A stretch of DNA of 6,540 bases from an uncultured Methanobrevibacter sp. (GCA_900317865.1 ONIK01000090.1:1-6540), one strand, 5' to 3'. Shown: positions 1-6,457, numbered from the stretch's first letter. Translations and numbers: made by a program. The notes: a model not told the origin generated them from the letters alone.

Positions 1-1267
1 TGCTTTAAATGTAGGAAAATCATTAGCTACTTATCTTGGAAATGAAGGAAAGGTCGTTGTCGGTTTTGATACAAGAACCACTAATGAAATGCTGGATCAA
101 GCCATTTGTGCAGGGCTTCTTGAAAGCGGCGTTGATGTAGTTAAAATAGGCATGGTTCCAACTCCTTTGGTAGGCTATGCAACAGAAAAGCTTGACGGCG
201 ATGCGGGAATTATGCTTACGGCATCCCACAACCCTTCCCAATATAATGGAATCAAGCTATGGAATAAAAACGGTATGGCTTATACATCAGCCCAGGAAGC
301 TGAAATCGAAAATATTTACAATAATAAATTATACAAATCAGTAACCTGGGACAAGGTAGGTTCCATTTCAGTCAATGAGGAAATCAAAGGCCGCTACATT
401 GATGATCTGGTTGACATGGTTGAAATCAGGGATGGATTGAAAGTCGTCATTGACTGTGCATCCGGAGCGGGAAGTGAAATATCACCTTTAGTATTTAGAA
501 AAGCGGGATGCGAAGTAACAACCTTAAATTCCCAGCCCGATGGATTTTTCCCTGGAAGAAACCCTGAGCCTAATGCTGAAAACTTGCAGAATCTCATGAA
601 AACTGTTGTAGCTATTGGAGCAGACTTGGGTATTGCTCACGATGGTGATGCTGATCGTATGATAACTGTGGATGAAAATGGTAATATTTCCCCATTCGAT
701 TCACTTCTGGCATTAATTTCAAAGGAATTCGAAGGAGATATCGTAACTACTGTTGATGCGGGATTATGTATGGATGAATCTGTTGACGGTGAAGTTTTAA
801 GAACTCCTGTTGGTGATGTTAATGTGGCTGAAGTAATAATTGAGAAAAATGCTGCATTCGGTGGTGAACCGTCCGGAACATGGCTTCATCCTGACTTCTG
901 CATGTGTCCTGACGGAATATTGTCCGGTCTTAGAATGGCTGAGCTTGTATCCAAAAAAGGAAAACTGTCAGATTTATTAGCTGAGATTCCATCCTATCCG
1001 AATATCCGTGAAAAAATCACATGTTCAAAAGAGGCCAAAATTGAAGTGATGAACAATATGGAAGAGCTATTGAAAGATGCCTTCGACGATATTCGTGAAA
1101 TAAATTCAATTGATGGTGTCAGATTAACCTTTGAAGATGACAGCTGGGTTTTGGTAAGGCCGTCCGGAACTGAAGACTATGTTAGAATAACATTGGAGTC
1201 ACGTTCACAGGAAAGGGCAGAAGAAATCAATGAAATCTGTAAAAAAATTATAATGGATAACATTTAA
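1..1267 (+). CDS. glmM: Phosphoglucosamine mutase-type phosphohexomutase, 5'-truncated by the window
   Basis: Probable archaeal GlmM, which converts glucosamine-6-phosphate to glucosamine-1-phosphate in the cytoplasm on the way to UDP-GlcNAc. The reading frame is open from base 2, so the ATG at 89 is internal. About 421 residues are visible, and comparison with the family suggests 20-25 N-terminal residues lie outside. All four alpha-D-phosphohexomutase signatures are present in order: the phosphoserine loop TASHNP (catalytic Ser codon 224-226), the metal loop DGDADR (641-658), the sugar-binding loop GGEPSGT (860-880) and the phosphate-binding loop RPSGTED (1157-1177). The GGEPSGTW form resembles archaeal GlmM more than bacterial GlmM, which usually has GGEQSGH. 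Phosphomannomutase or phosphoglucomutase activity cannot be excluded by sequence. The GlmU-like gene for the next step lies downstream, separated by two unrelated genes. The gene looks intact and has native-looking base composition. Confidence 0.9.
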   Translation, partial: ALNVGKSLATYLGNEGKVVVGFDTRTTNEMLDQAICAGLLESGVDVVKIGMVPTPLVGYATEKLDGDAGIMLTASHNPSQYNGIKLWNKNGMAYTSAQEAEIENIYNNKLYKSVTWDKVGSISVNEEIKGRYIDDLVDMVEIRDGLKVVIDCASGAGSEISPLVFRKAGCEVTTLNSQPDGFFPGRNPEPNAENLQNLMKTVVAIGADLGIAHDGDADRMITVDENGNISPFDSLLALISKEFEGDIVTTVDAGLCMDESVDGEVLRTPVGDVNVAEVIIEKNAAFGGEPSGTWLHPDFCMCPDGILSGLRMAELVSKKGKLSDLLAEIPSYPNIREKITCSKEAKIEVMNNMEELLKDAFDDIREINSIDGVRLTFEDDSWVLVRPSGTEDYVRITLESRSQERAEEINEICKKIIMDNI

Positions 1268-1300
1268 GATGAATCTTTTCATCTTTTTAACTTTTTTTTA
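1266..1300 (+). terminator. Hairpin plus T-tract terminator after glmM
   Basis: An 8-bp inverted repeat, AAGATGAA (1266-1273) and TTCATCTT (1278-1285), encloses a 4-base loop and begins inside the glmM stop codon. It is followed by TTTTT (1284-1288) and an eight-T run (1292-1299). Archaeal RNA polymerase terminates mainly at T-tracts, so the T runs alone could suffice. This suggests glmM transcription ends here rather than continuing into the next gene. Confidence 0.65.
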
Positions 1301-1401
1301 AGTCTTAAAATATTCTATTTTTATATCAATATTATTTTTTAAAGGTGAAATTACTTTTAAAAAATCATTTATTAAATTATTTACTTTTTATTTTAAAAAT
1401 T

Positions 1402-1412
1402 AAAATTTATAG
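1402..1412 (+). promoter_or_regulatory. Possible TATA box for the JAB-like gene
   Basis: The A-rich stretch followed by TTTATA (1405-1410) resembles an archaeal BRE/TATA element. A start site about 25 bases downstream would fall at roughly 1430-1436, making the transcript leaderless or nearly so. That agrees with the absence of any Shine-Dalgarno-like sequence before the ATG at 1436. The whole region is so AT-rich that chance matches are expected. Confidence 0.3.
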
Positions 1413-1435
1413 GTTTTTAAAACTAAAATTCATTC

Positions 1436-2320
1436 ATGAAATTTGTAAATTTTTTATTTGTTATATCGATTATGCTTGTTTCTATGTTGGGAAATGATTC
1501 TGCACATGAGAAATATGAAAAATTGAAATTAGAATATAATGTCTCAATCAAAAAAGAATGTTTGCCTGATGAATTTGGTGAAAATGCATTTAAAACTGTT
1601 GACGAATTTGTTAAAAAAACTTTTAATTTGAATTATGAATGTCTATTATATTTTGATTATGTTACAGGCCAAATAATTTTATGTGCCATTGGTAAATCTG
1701 ATAAAGTTTATGTAAATTATGATAATTTTGAATTTGATAATTTTCATGTTGCTTCTATTCATAATCATCCATCTAATGTTTTTTCACCACCTTCTGCTAA
1801 AAATTTTAATATTCTTGGAAGAATTTTTGAAGACTATGAGTTGATTGCTTCAAAGGATGCATTATGGATTTTAAAAGCAAAAGGAAATCATAAAAATTTA
1901 GTAAATGAATTTAAAATTGCGGCAAATACGTTTTTTAATGCTATTTTTGATAATTGTGCTAATCGATATAATGATATGGAAATGATAAACAGAATGTGTG
2001 ATGTAAAATATGGTAATCAGTTGTTAAAATATATAAATGATAAAAATATAAATGGTATACAATTAACCAAAACGGAGTATGTATTTGTGAAAACTCAACC
2101 AATTGACCAAACCATAGAATTTAACTGCCGTAAATGGATAACTGACCCTGAAGCTATTAGATTGGCTCGTGAAAGGGAAAATGATCCTAACATATTGTCT
2201 GGAAAAGATGTAATATATGCATTTTACAGGATGATGGGTATGGAAATTGATTATGAGGATATTCTTCCCGAAGAGGAAGATGAAGTTATTTTAAAATCAA
2301 TTTTAAAAAATAGAGAATAA
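1436..2320 (+). CDS. Unrecognised protein with a JAB/JAMM-like HxHP core and hydrophobic N-terminus
   Basis: I do not recognise this 294-residue protein as a named family. Residues 66-146 follow the layout of JAB/JAMM-type (RadC- and phage-JAB-like) domains: Glu68 before a strand-turn-strand (FDYVTGQ), then HNHPS at 109-113, SPPS at 117-120, and a strand near 136-148. JAMM metalloproteases or isopeptidases bind zinc through the two His and an Asp in HxHPx6SxxD. Here the Asp position is Asn123 and the loop is one residue longer, so catalysis is doubtful. Residues 3-18 are hydrophobic after Lys2, like a signal peptide or membrane anchor, but no convincing cleavage site or lipobox Cys is seen. 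The C-terminus is acidic and charged. An in-frame stop at 1424-1426 makes ATG 1436 the first possible start; M13 (1472) and M17 (1484) are alternatives, none with a ribosome binding site. Much of the gene is about 22% GC in sampled 60-base lines, against 35-42% in neighbouring genes, suggesting transfer. Confidence 0.7.
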   Translation: MKFVNFLFVISIMLVSMLGNDSAHEKYEKLKLEYNVSIKKECLPDEFGENAFKTVDEFVKKTFNLNYECLLYFDYVTGQIILCAIGKSDKVYVNYDNFEFDNFHVASIHNHPSNVFSPPSAKNFNILGRIFEDYELIASKDALWILKAKGNHKNLVNEFKIAANTFFNAIFDNCANRYNDMEMINRMCDVKYGNQLLKYINDKNINGIQLTKTEYVFVKTQPIDQTIEFNCRKWITDPEAIRLARERENDPNILSGKDVIYAFYRMMGMEIDYEDILPEEEDEVILKSILKNRE

Positions 2321-2359
2321 TCAAAAATAAAAAATTAGAAGAAGATTTATTCTTCTTCT
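2321..2359 (-). terminator. Terminator for the rubredoxin transcript, overlapping its last codons
   Basis: On the minus strand, a stem formed by 2351-2359 and 2337-2345 (9 bp, loop 2346-2350) includes the Glu-Glu-Glu codons and leads directly into a T-rich run, the complement of the A-rich 2321-2336. This is the usual shape of a factor-independent terminator and points at the rubredoxin mRNA. The plus-strand side lacks a comparable T run, so it is less clear what ends the converging JAB-like transcript. Confidence 0.6.
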
Positions 2360-2514
2360 GCAATAAATGCTTCACTACCTAATGCTGCGCATTCTGGGCA
2401 TACCCAGTCGTCTGGCATGTCGGCAGGTGTTGCTCCAGCAGGAATGTTGTATGCTGGGTCTCCTTTTTCTGAATCAAATCTGTATTCACAGTGTAAACAA
2501 ACATATATAGTCAT
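2347..2514 (-). CDS. rub: Rubredoxin
   Basis: A small cytoplasmic one-electron carrier of 55 residues, the usual length for rubredoxins. The iron site is formed by four cysteines in two pairs, CxxC at 6-9 (CLHC) and CPEC at 39-42. Family residues are present around them: Tyr4, the KGDP turn at 17-20, and DDWVCP at 35-40. The acidic tail ends in three Glu. The ATG at 2512-2514 (minus strand) is preceded by a good AAGGAGATT ribosome binding site nine bases away, which fixes the start. In anaerobic methanogens rubredoxins often feed electrons to oxygen- or peroxide-detoxifying proteins such as flavodiiron protein or rubrerythrin, but no such partner is in this window, so the acceptor is unknown. 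It is a single-gene unit, convergent with the JAB-like gene and divergent from the downstream operon. This gene is short and was found by reading the minus strand directly. Confidence 0.95.
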   Translation of the reverse strand: MTIYVCLHCEYRFDSEKGDPAYNIPAGATPADMPDDWVCPECAALGSEAFIAEEE

Positions 2515-2520
2515 TTTATT

Positions 2521-2529
2521 AATCTCCTT
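2521..2529 (-). promoter_or_regulatory. Ribosome binding site of rubredoxin
   Basis: Read on the minus strand this is AAGGAGATT, with AGGAG matching the methanogen anti-Shine-Dalgarno. It lies several bases before the rubredoxin ATG and supports both the start and the reality of this short gene. Confidence 0.8.
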
Positions 2530-2549
2530 ATTTTTTTATTAGCATTGCC

Positions 2550-2564
2550 AATATAATTTTAAAT
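2550..2564 (-). promoter_or_regulatory. Possible TATA region for rubredoxin
   Basis: On the minus strand the segment reads TTTAAAATTATATT, a TATA-like element. Initiation about 25 bases downstream would fall near 2528-2537 and leave a short leader, with the AAGGAG ribosome binding site at or close to its 5' end. The call rests on position and AT content only. Confidence 0.35.
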
Positions 2565-2784
2565 GTATTGATACTGATATTTAAAATTACTTATTTATTT
2601 TTTTGCGTTATTGGTTACTTTCATGGTAGATGCCTTTTAATAAATTTTATCGGCTGTTTATTTAAATCATTTTATTTCAATATTTCTTTTATTAAATTCA
2701 TTAATGTCATAAACACTACTAAAATTATTGATTGTAAAATTAATATAATGCAATGTTTTTTTCATCGCAGATAATGTAATGTAA

Positions 2785-2798
2785 TTAATTATATATTA
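2785..2798 (+). promoter_or_regulatory. TATA box of the glmU-like operon
   Basis: TTATATATTA (2789-2798), preceded by an A/T-rich BRE-like segment, is the best archaeal TATA match in the intergenic region. Initiation about 25 bases downstream would fall near 2818-2824, giving a leader of roughly 26-32 bases that includes the GGGGT ribosome binding site. It is the only evident promoter for the genes from 2850 to the right edge. Confidence 0.6.
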
Positions 2799-2837
2799 GA
2801 AAAAACATAATATTGTACAATAATTTTTAATTAATAT

Positions 2838-2842
2838 GGGGT
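2838..2842 (+). promoter_or_regulatory. Weak ribosome binding site that supports a TTG start
   Basis: GGGGT lies seven bases before the TTG at 2850. The ATG at 2836 is in another frame, and an in-frame stop (TAA, 2832-2834) lies just upstream, so TTG is the only start that keeps the full N-terminal nucleotide-binding motif. Confidence 0.6.
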
Positions 2843-2849
2843 AATTAAA

Positions 2850-4133
2850 TTGAAAGCAATAATTTTAAGTGCTGGTGAAGGTTCAAGGATGAGGCCATTA
2901 ACACTTACAAAGCCTAAAACAATGTTGCCTGTCGCCGGCAAGCCAATTATTCAATATAATATAGAATCATTAAAAAACAACGGTATTACTGATATATTAT
3001 TAATTGTAAGATATAAGGAAGAAATCGTAAAAGAATATTTCGGTGATGGATCAAAATTTGGGGTCAATATCACTTATGAAACTCAAAAGGATTTCTTAGG
3101 TACAGCCAATGCTATTTCATATGGTGAAAATTTCATTGAAGATAGTTTAATTGTTTTAAATGGAGATATTATACTTGATGATGAGATAATCGGAGAGATT
3201 ATTAAAAAATATGATGAATTAAATCCTGATACATTAATGGTTTTAACTGAAGTGGAAGATCCTTCAGCTTTTGGAGTAGTTGAAATAGAGGATGGCAACA
3301 TTAAAAATATTATTGAAAAGCCTAAAAAAGAAGAAGCTCCTAGCAATCTTGTAAATACGGGAATATATGTATTCAACAAGGATATTTTTGAAAAAATCGA
3401 AAAAACAGGAATATCTGAAAGAGGAGAATACGAAATTACAGATTCTGTTTCCCTGCAGATTGATGACGGCAAAAAGGTAATCGGCCATAAGACTGATAAG
3501 GATTGGATTGATGTCGGAAGGCCATGGGAACTCATTGAAGTTAATGAAGAATTAATAGGTAATTTGAAAACCCAGATTAAAGGTAAAGTTGAAAACGGAG
3601 CTCACATTCATGGTGAAGTTTATTTGGGTGAAGGCAGTGTCATTAAAGCGGGAGTTTACATTGAAGGCAATGTTTACATAGGTAAAGACTGCGATGTAGG
3701 TCCTAACTGTTATATTCGTGGTAATACTTATCTCGGTGATAATGTTCATGTTGGTAATGCGGTTGAAATCAAGAACTCAATCATTATGGAAAATACCAAT
3801 GTCAGCCATTTGAGTTATGTTGGTGATTCAATAATAGGTTCTAACTGTAATATTGCCGCAGGAACAAATCTTGCCAATTTGCGTTTTGACAATGCTAATG
3901 TCAGAACTAAAATCAAGGATTCAATTGAGGATAGTGGAAGACGTAAGCTTGGAGCCATTATTGGAGACTCAGTTAAAACAGGAATCAACTCCAGTTTTTC
4001 TCCAGGTGTTAAAATTGGATCTAATTCAACAATCGGTTCAAATGTTCTATTATATGAAGATCTGCCTTCTGATACAAGAGTATTGTTAAAGCAGACCCAT
4101 ATTGTTCAAGATAAAATTAATGAAAAGAAATAA
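2850..4133 (+). CDS. glmU: Bifunctional sugar-1-phosphate nucleotidyltransferase / acetyltransferase (archaeal GlmU-like)
   Basis: Probably catalyses acetylation of glucosamine-1-phosphate and uridylylation of GlcNAc-1-phosphate to UDP-GlcNAc in the cytoplasm, as known for euryarchaeal and Sulfolobus homologues. Residues 1-232 form a nucleotidyltransferase domain: the signature GEGSRMRPLT at 9-18 with Lys23, LGTA at 83-86, metal-binding NGD at 104-106, EKP at 156-158, NTG at 169-171, and WIDVGRPW at 219-226. Residues 244-402 form a left-handed beta-helix of hexapeptide repeats. His320 and Tyr323 in HLSYVGDS match the position of the catalytic His region in the Sulfolobus enzyme. Length 427 is normal for the family. 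The start is TTG, fixed by an upstream in-frame stop. First gene of the downstream operon; glmM, its pathway partner, is 1.6 kb upstream. Substrate (glucose, GlcN, or another sugar; UTP or dTTP) cannot be settled from sequence alone. Confidence 0.88.
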   Translation: MKAIILSAGEGSRMRPLTLTKPKTMLPVAGKPIIQYNIESLKNNGITDILLIVRYKEEIVKEYFGDGSKFGVNITYETQKDFLGTANAISYGENFIEDSLIVLNGDIILDDEIIGEIIKKYDELNPDTLMVLTEVEDPSAFGVVEIEDGNIKNIIEKPKKEEAPSNLVNTGIYVFNKDIFEKIEKTGISERGEYEITDSVSLQIDDGKKVIGHKTDKDWIDVGRPWELIEVNEELIGNLKTQIKGKVENGAHIHGEVYLGEGSVIKAGVYIEGNVYIGKDCDVGPNCYIRGNTYLGDNVHVGNAVEIKNSIIMENTNVSHLSYVGDSIIGSNCNIAAGTNLANLRFDNANVRTKIKDSIEDSGRRKLGAIIGDSVKTGINSSFSPGVKIGSNSTIGSNVLLYEDLPSDTRVLLKQTHIVQDKINEKK

Positions 4134-4145
4134 TAAATTATGCTA

Positions 4146-4150
4146 GTGAT
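4146..4150 (+). promoter_or_regulatory. Ribosome binding site of the gamma-carbonic anhydrase-like gene
   Basis: GTGAT, complementary to the 3' end of archaeal 16S rRNA, lies three bases before the ATG at 4154. It sits in the 20-base gap after the preceding stop codon. Confidence 0.55.
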
Positions 4151-4153
4151 ATT

Positions 4154-4636
4154 ATGGAAAATAAAAAAGACTCTATTGTAATATGCCCTGGTGCTCAAGT
4201 ACTTGGTGATGTTGAACTCGGCGAAAATGTTTCCATTTGGCATGGTGCCGTTGTAAGGGGCGATGTATCATCAATCAAAATAGGAAACAATTCCAATGTC
4301 CAGGACAATTGTGTTGTTCATTGTTCCAAAGGCTTTCCGGTTGTCATTAAGGATAACGTTTCTGTAGGGCATGGAGCAGTTATTCATGGATGCACACTGG
4401 AAGACAATGTTTTGATTGGAATGAATGCGACTGTTTTAAATGGAGCCAAAATAGGCAAAAATTCAATCGTAGGTGCAGGTGCCGTTGTAAGTGAAGGAAA
4501 AGAATTTCCTGAAAACAGTCTGATTTTGGGTGTTCCTGCAAGACTGATTAAGGAAGTGACTCCTGAACAGATTCAACACATTCAAGTTAATGCTGATAAT
4601 TACGTAAAACTTTCCAAACAGTATAAGGAAGATTAA
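4154..4636 (+). CDS. Gamma-class carbonic anhydrase-like hexapeptide-repeat protein
   Basis: A 160-residue left-handed beta-helix protein of the CamH/PaaY/YrdA group, expected to form trimers with zinc or iron at subunit interfaces. The three metal-ligand histidines are present at 56 (VVHC), 73 (GHG) and 78 (IHG). Arg35, Asp37 (RGD) and Gln50 match conserved active-site residues of the Methanosarcina enzyme Cam. It lacks the acidic loop that carries the proton-shuttle Glu of Cam, and there is no signal peptide, so it is cytoplasmic and of the CamH type. Family members may hydrate CO2; some are annotated as acetyltransferases or ferripyochelin-binding proteins, and many have no measured activity. 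It follows the GlmU-like gene by 20 bases and precedes hisC by 3 bases, so cotranslation is likely. Metal-site confidence is high; physiological role is uncertain. Confidence 0.88.
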   Translation: MENKKDSIVICPGAQVLGDVELGENVSIWHGAVVRGDVSSIKIGNNSNVQDNCVVHCSKGFPVVIKDNVSVGHGAVIHGCTLEDNVLIGMNATVLNGAKIGKNSIVGAGAVVSEGKEFPENSLILGVPARLIKEVTPEQIQHIQVNADNYVKLSKQYKED

Positions 4637-4639
4637 ATC

Positions 4640-5740
4640 ATGAAACCAAGACAGATTGTTAGTGATATGGACTCATATGTTCCCGGAAGGTCACAGGATG
4701 AAATAGCTGAAGAATTCGGGTTAAAAAAGGAGGAAATTATCAAGCTGGGATCCAATGAAAATCCTTGGGGTCCTTCTCCAAAGGCTATTGAAGCCATTAA
4801 AAACGAATTGAATTCAATGAACAGATATCCTGAATCTCAGCTTAAGGAAGTAGTTCATCTTGCAGCCCAGTATTCTGGAGTTAAGGATTCTCAGGTTATA
4901 ATCGGCGGAGACGGTGCTGATGAAATCATTGATGTTTTGGCAAAGACTTTTATAAATCCCGATGATGAGTTTATCGTGCCTTTGCCATCTTATATGTATT
5001 ATGAATATTTATTGAAGCAGTATGGCGCAAAACCTGTTTATGCAAGATGGGATTTGGACAAAAATGCTTTGGATGTTGAATCTATTTATGACAAGATAAC
5101 TCCAAAAACCAAAATGATATTTCTGTGCAGCCCAAACAATCCTACCGGTACGTTAATTGACAGAAATGACCTGATTAAAATTGCCGGCGACAATCCTGAA
5201 ATCTTAATTGTTATTGATGAAGCTTACTTTGAATACTCTGAAGTTACAAATAAGGATTTAATCGATGAATATGACAACATTTTCATTATAAGGACTATGT
5301 CCAAGGTTCTGGGCCTTGCAGGAATGAGGATAGGTTATGGTCTTTCATGTGAGGAAATCATTGAATACATGCACAGAATAAAGCCTGTATTTTCCCTGAC
5401 AAGACTGTCCTATGTCGCGGCAGTCAATACATTTAAGGACACTGACTATATTGAAAGGTCAATACGTGATGGAATAGAAAGCAGGGACTATCTTATTGAT
5501 GAGCTTTCCAAAATAGATTCTCTTAATGTTTTTCCTTCAAAATCCAATTTCATATTGATTGGCGTTAAGGATACGGGATATACTGCAGCTGAAATCACTC
5601 GTGAATTTATGAAAAGAGGAATTATCGTTCGTGACTGTACCTCATTTAAAGGTTTGGACGAATACTGGATAAGAATCAGCATCTGTACAATGGAAGAGAA
5701 TAAACGATTCATTGAAATTGTTCATGAGGTAGTGGACTGA
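4640..5740 (+). CDS. hisC: Histidinol-phosphate aminotransferase
   Basis: A PLP-dependent class I/II aminotransferase of 366 residues, the usual HisC length. It converts imidazole-acetol phosphate plus glutamate to histidinol phosphate in histidine synthesis. Seen features: the N-terminal KLGSNENPWGPSP (35-47), tyrosine at RYPES (62-66), SPNNPTG (164-170) with the PLP-ring Asn, DEAY (193-196), the Schiff-base Lys222 in TMSKVLGLAGMR with Arg230 for the cofactor phosphate, and the substrate carboxylate Arg345 in WIRIS. An AAGGA ribosome binding site (4626-4630) lies in the end of the preceding gene, three bases separate the stop and ATG, and the stop TGA overlaps the next ATG by one base, so it is tightly operonic. 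No other his gene is present, consistent with scattered his genes in methanogens. Related aminotransferases (aromatic, cobalamin CobD) share the fold, but the motifs fit HisC best. Confidence 0.93.
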   Translation: MKPRQIVSDMDSYVPGRSQDEIAEEFGLKKEEIIKLGSNENPWGPSPKAIEAIKNELNSMNRYPESQLKEVVHLAAQYSGVKDSQVIIGGDGADEIIDVLAKTFINPDDEFIVPLPSYMYYEYLLKQYGAKPVYARWDLDKNALDVESIYDKITPKTKMIFLCSPNNPTGTLIDRNDLIKIAGDNPEILIVIDEAYFEYSEVTNKDLIDEYDNIFIIRTMSKVLGLAGMRIGYGLSCEEIIEYMHRIKPVFSLTRLSYVAAVNTFKDTDYIERSIRDGIESRDYLIDELSKIDSLNVFPSKSNFILIGVKDTGYTAAEITREFMKRGIIVRDCTSFKGLDEYWIRISICTMEENKRFIEIVHEVVD

Positions 5741-6450
5741 TGTATGTTGGCGGAACTCTAATATCTTCAGTGGAATTCCATGGAAATATGTCTCTGGTTA
5801 TTTTCATGTCCAAATGTCCTTTGGCATGCAGGTATTGCCACAATGTGGAACTGCTGGAAGATGATACCCAAAAGACTTTTGAAGAAGTTAAAAAGGACAT
5901 TGACCATTCTGCCGATTTTATAGATGCTGTTGTAATATCCGGCGGTGAGCCGTTGATGCAGCTGGATGCACTGATTGAACTTTTTACATACATTAAAAGT
6001 ATTGGTCTTAAAACAAAGCTCGACACAAGCGGAATTTATCCGGAAAAAATTGAAAAGCTATTGGAACTTGAACTATTGGATTTCGTATCTCTGGATATTA
6101 AGGCGCCTTTTGAAAAATATAAAAAAGTTACAGGAGCCAAAGTAGGTTCACAGGTTAAAAAATCAATGAAACTTTTAAATAATGATGATAATGTTCGTTT
6201 GGAAGTCAGAACGACTTATGTTCCAACATTGCATACCAAAAAGGATATTCATAATCTTGTAAGTGATGTTGAAGGTGACATCTATACGATTCAGCAATTC
6301 AGAAACAAAAATGTGCTGGATCCCGCTCTGGAGGAAGTGGAAGTTCCAAATCCACATGATTTGATTAAATTAGCTAAGGAAATCAGGCCATTATTTGATG
6401 GTGTCGTTAAAGTTAAAACTGGAGAATTTGGAGAACAGGTAATTGAATAA
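5740..6450 (+). CDS. Radical SAM activating protein, NrdG-like (anaerobic ribonucleotide reductase activase)
   Basis: A 236-residue cytoplasmic radical SAM enzyme. The CxxxCxxC [4Fe-4S] motif is Cys26, Cys30 and Cys33 (CPLACRYCHN), followed by the SAM-binding GGEP at 68-71, LDTSG at 94-98 and LDIKAP at 118-123. The YCHN form and overall layout match the NrdG2-type activases that install the glycyl radical on class III ribonucleotide reductase NrdD, a reaction needed for dNTP synthesis without oxygen. No second cluster motif is seen. The ATG overlaps the hisC stop by one base (TGATG), and GAGGT (5726-5730) serves as ribosome binding site. No nrdD lies in the window, so the target protein is inferred; another glycyl-radical enzyme or a different small radical SAM function is possible. 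Confidence 0.82.
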   Translation: MYVGGTLISSVEFHGNMSLVIFMSKCPLACRYCHNVELLEDDTQKTFEEVKKDIDHSADFIDAVVISGGEPLMQLDALIELFTYIKSIGLKTKLDTSGIYPEKIEKLLELELLDFVSLDIKAPFEKYKKVTGAKVGSQVKKSMKLLNNDDNVRLEVRTTYVPTLHTKKDIHNLVSDVEGDIYTIQQFRNKNVLDPALEEVEVPNPHDLIKLAKEIRPLFDGVVKVKTGEFGEQVIE

Positions 6451-6457
6451 AATTTAA

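Larger units (their letters stand above)
2530..2849. other. AT-rich intergenic region between divergent transcription units
   Basis: This 320-base stretch separates rubredoxin (minus strand) from the nucleotidyltransferase operon (plus strand). It should hold both promoters. A 68-codon frame with a TTG start (2568-2774) runs through the middle, but its translation is dominated by Phe, Ile, Leu and Asn as expected from AT-rich noncoding DNA, and it has no ribosome binding site. I see no tRNA, convincing structured RNA, CRISPR repeat or mobile-element end here. A short direct repeat of TAATG occurs at 2772-2781, just upstream of the downstream operon's TATA box; its meaning is unknown. Confidence 0.6.

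Noticed and set aside
1341..1350. AAAGGTGAA in the gap before the JAB-like gene, looking like a ribosome binding site
   Set aside because: No ATG, GTG or TTG start follows at a usable distance with an open frame.
2568..2774. A 68-codon plus-strand open frame starting with TTG in the intergenic region
   Set aside because: It has no ribosome binding site, its composition matches AT-rich noncoding DNA, and it overlaps the probable rubredoxin promoter side of the region.
3083..3535. A 150-codon minus-strand open frame
   Set aside because: It lies wholly inside the nucleotidyltransferase domain of the GlmU-like gene, whose motifs are clear. It is Ser-, Ile- and Phe-rich as expected of an antisense shadow.
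3600..4020. Near-repeated GGTGAT/GGTAAT units in the GlmU-like gene
   Set aside because: They arise from the hexapeptide repeats of the left-handed beta-helix and are not a DNA repeat or CRISPR array.
3853..4089. A 78-codon plus-strand open frame inside the GlmU-like gene
   Set aside because: It is an out-of-frame reading of the hexapeptide-repeat region and has no independent start signals.
5709..6026. A 105-codon minus-strand open frame opposite the radical SAM gene
   Set aside because: The plus-strand frame carries the CxxxCxxC and GGEP motifs. The minus-strand frame is Ser-rich with no recognisable domain.
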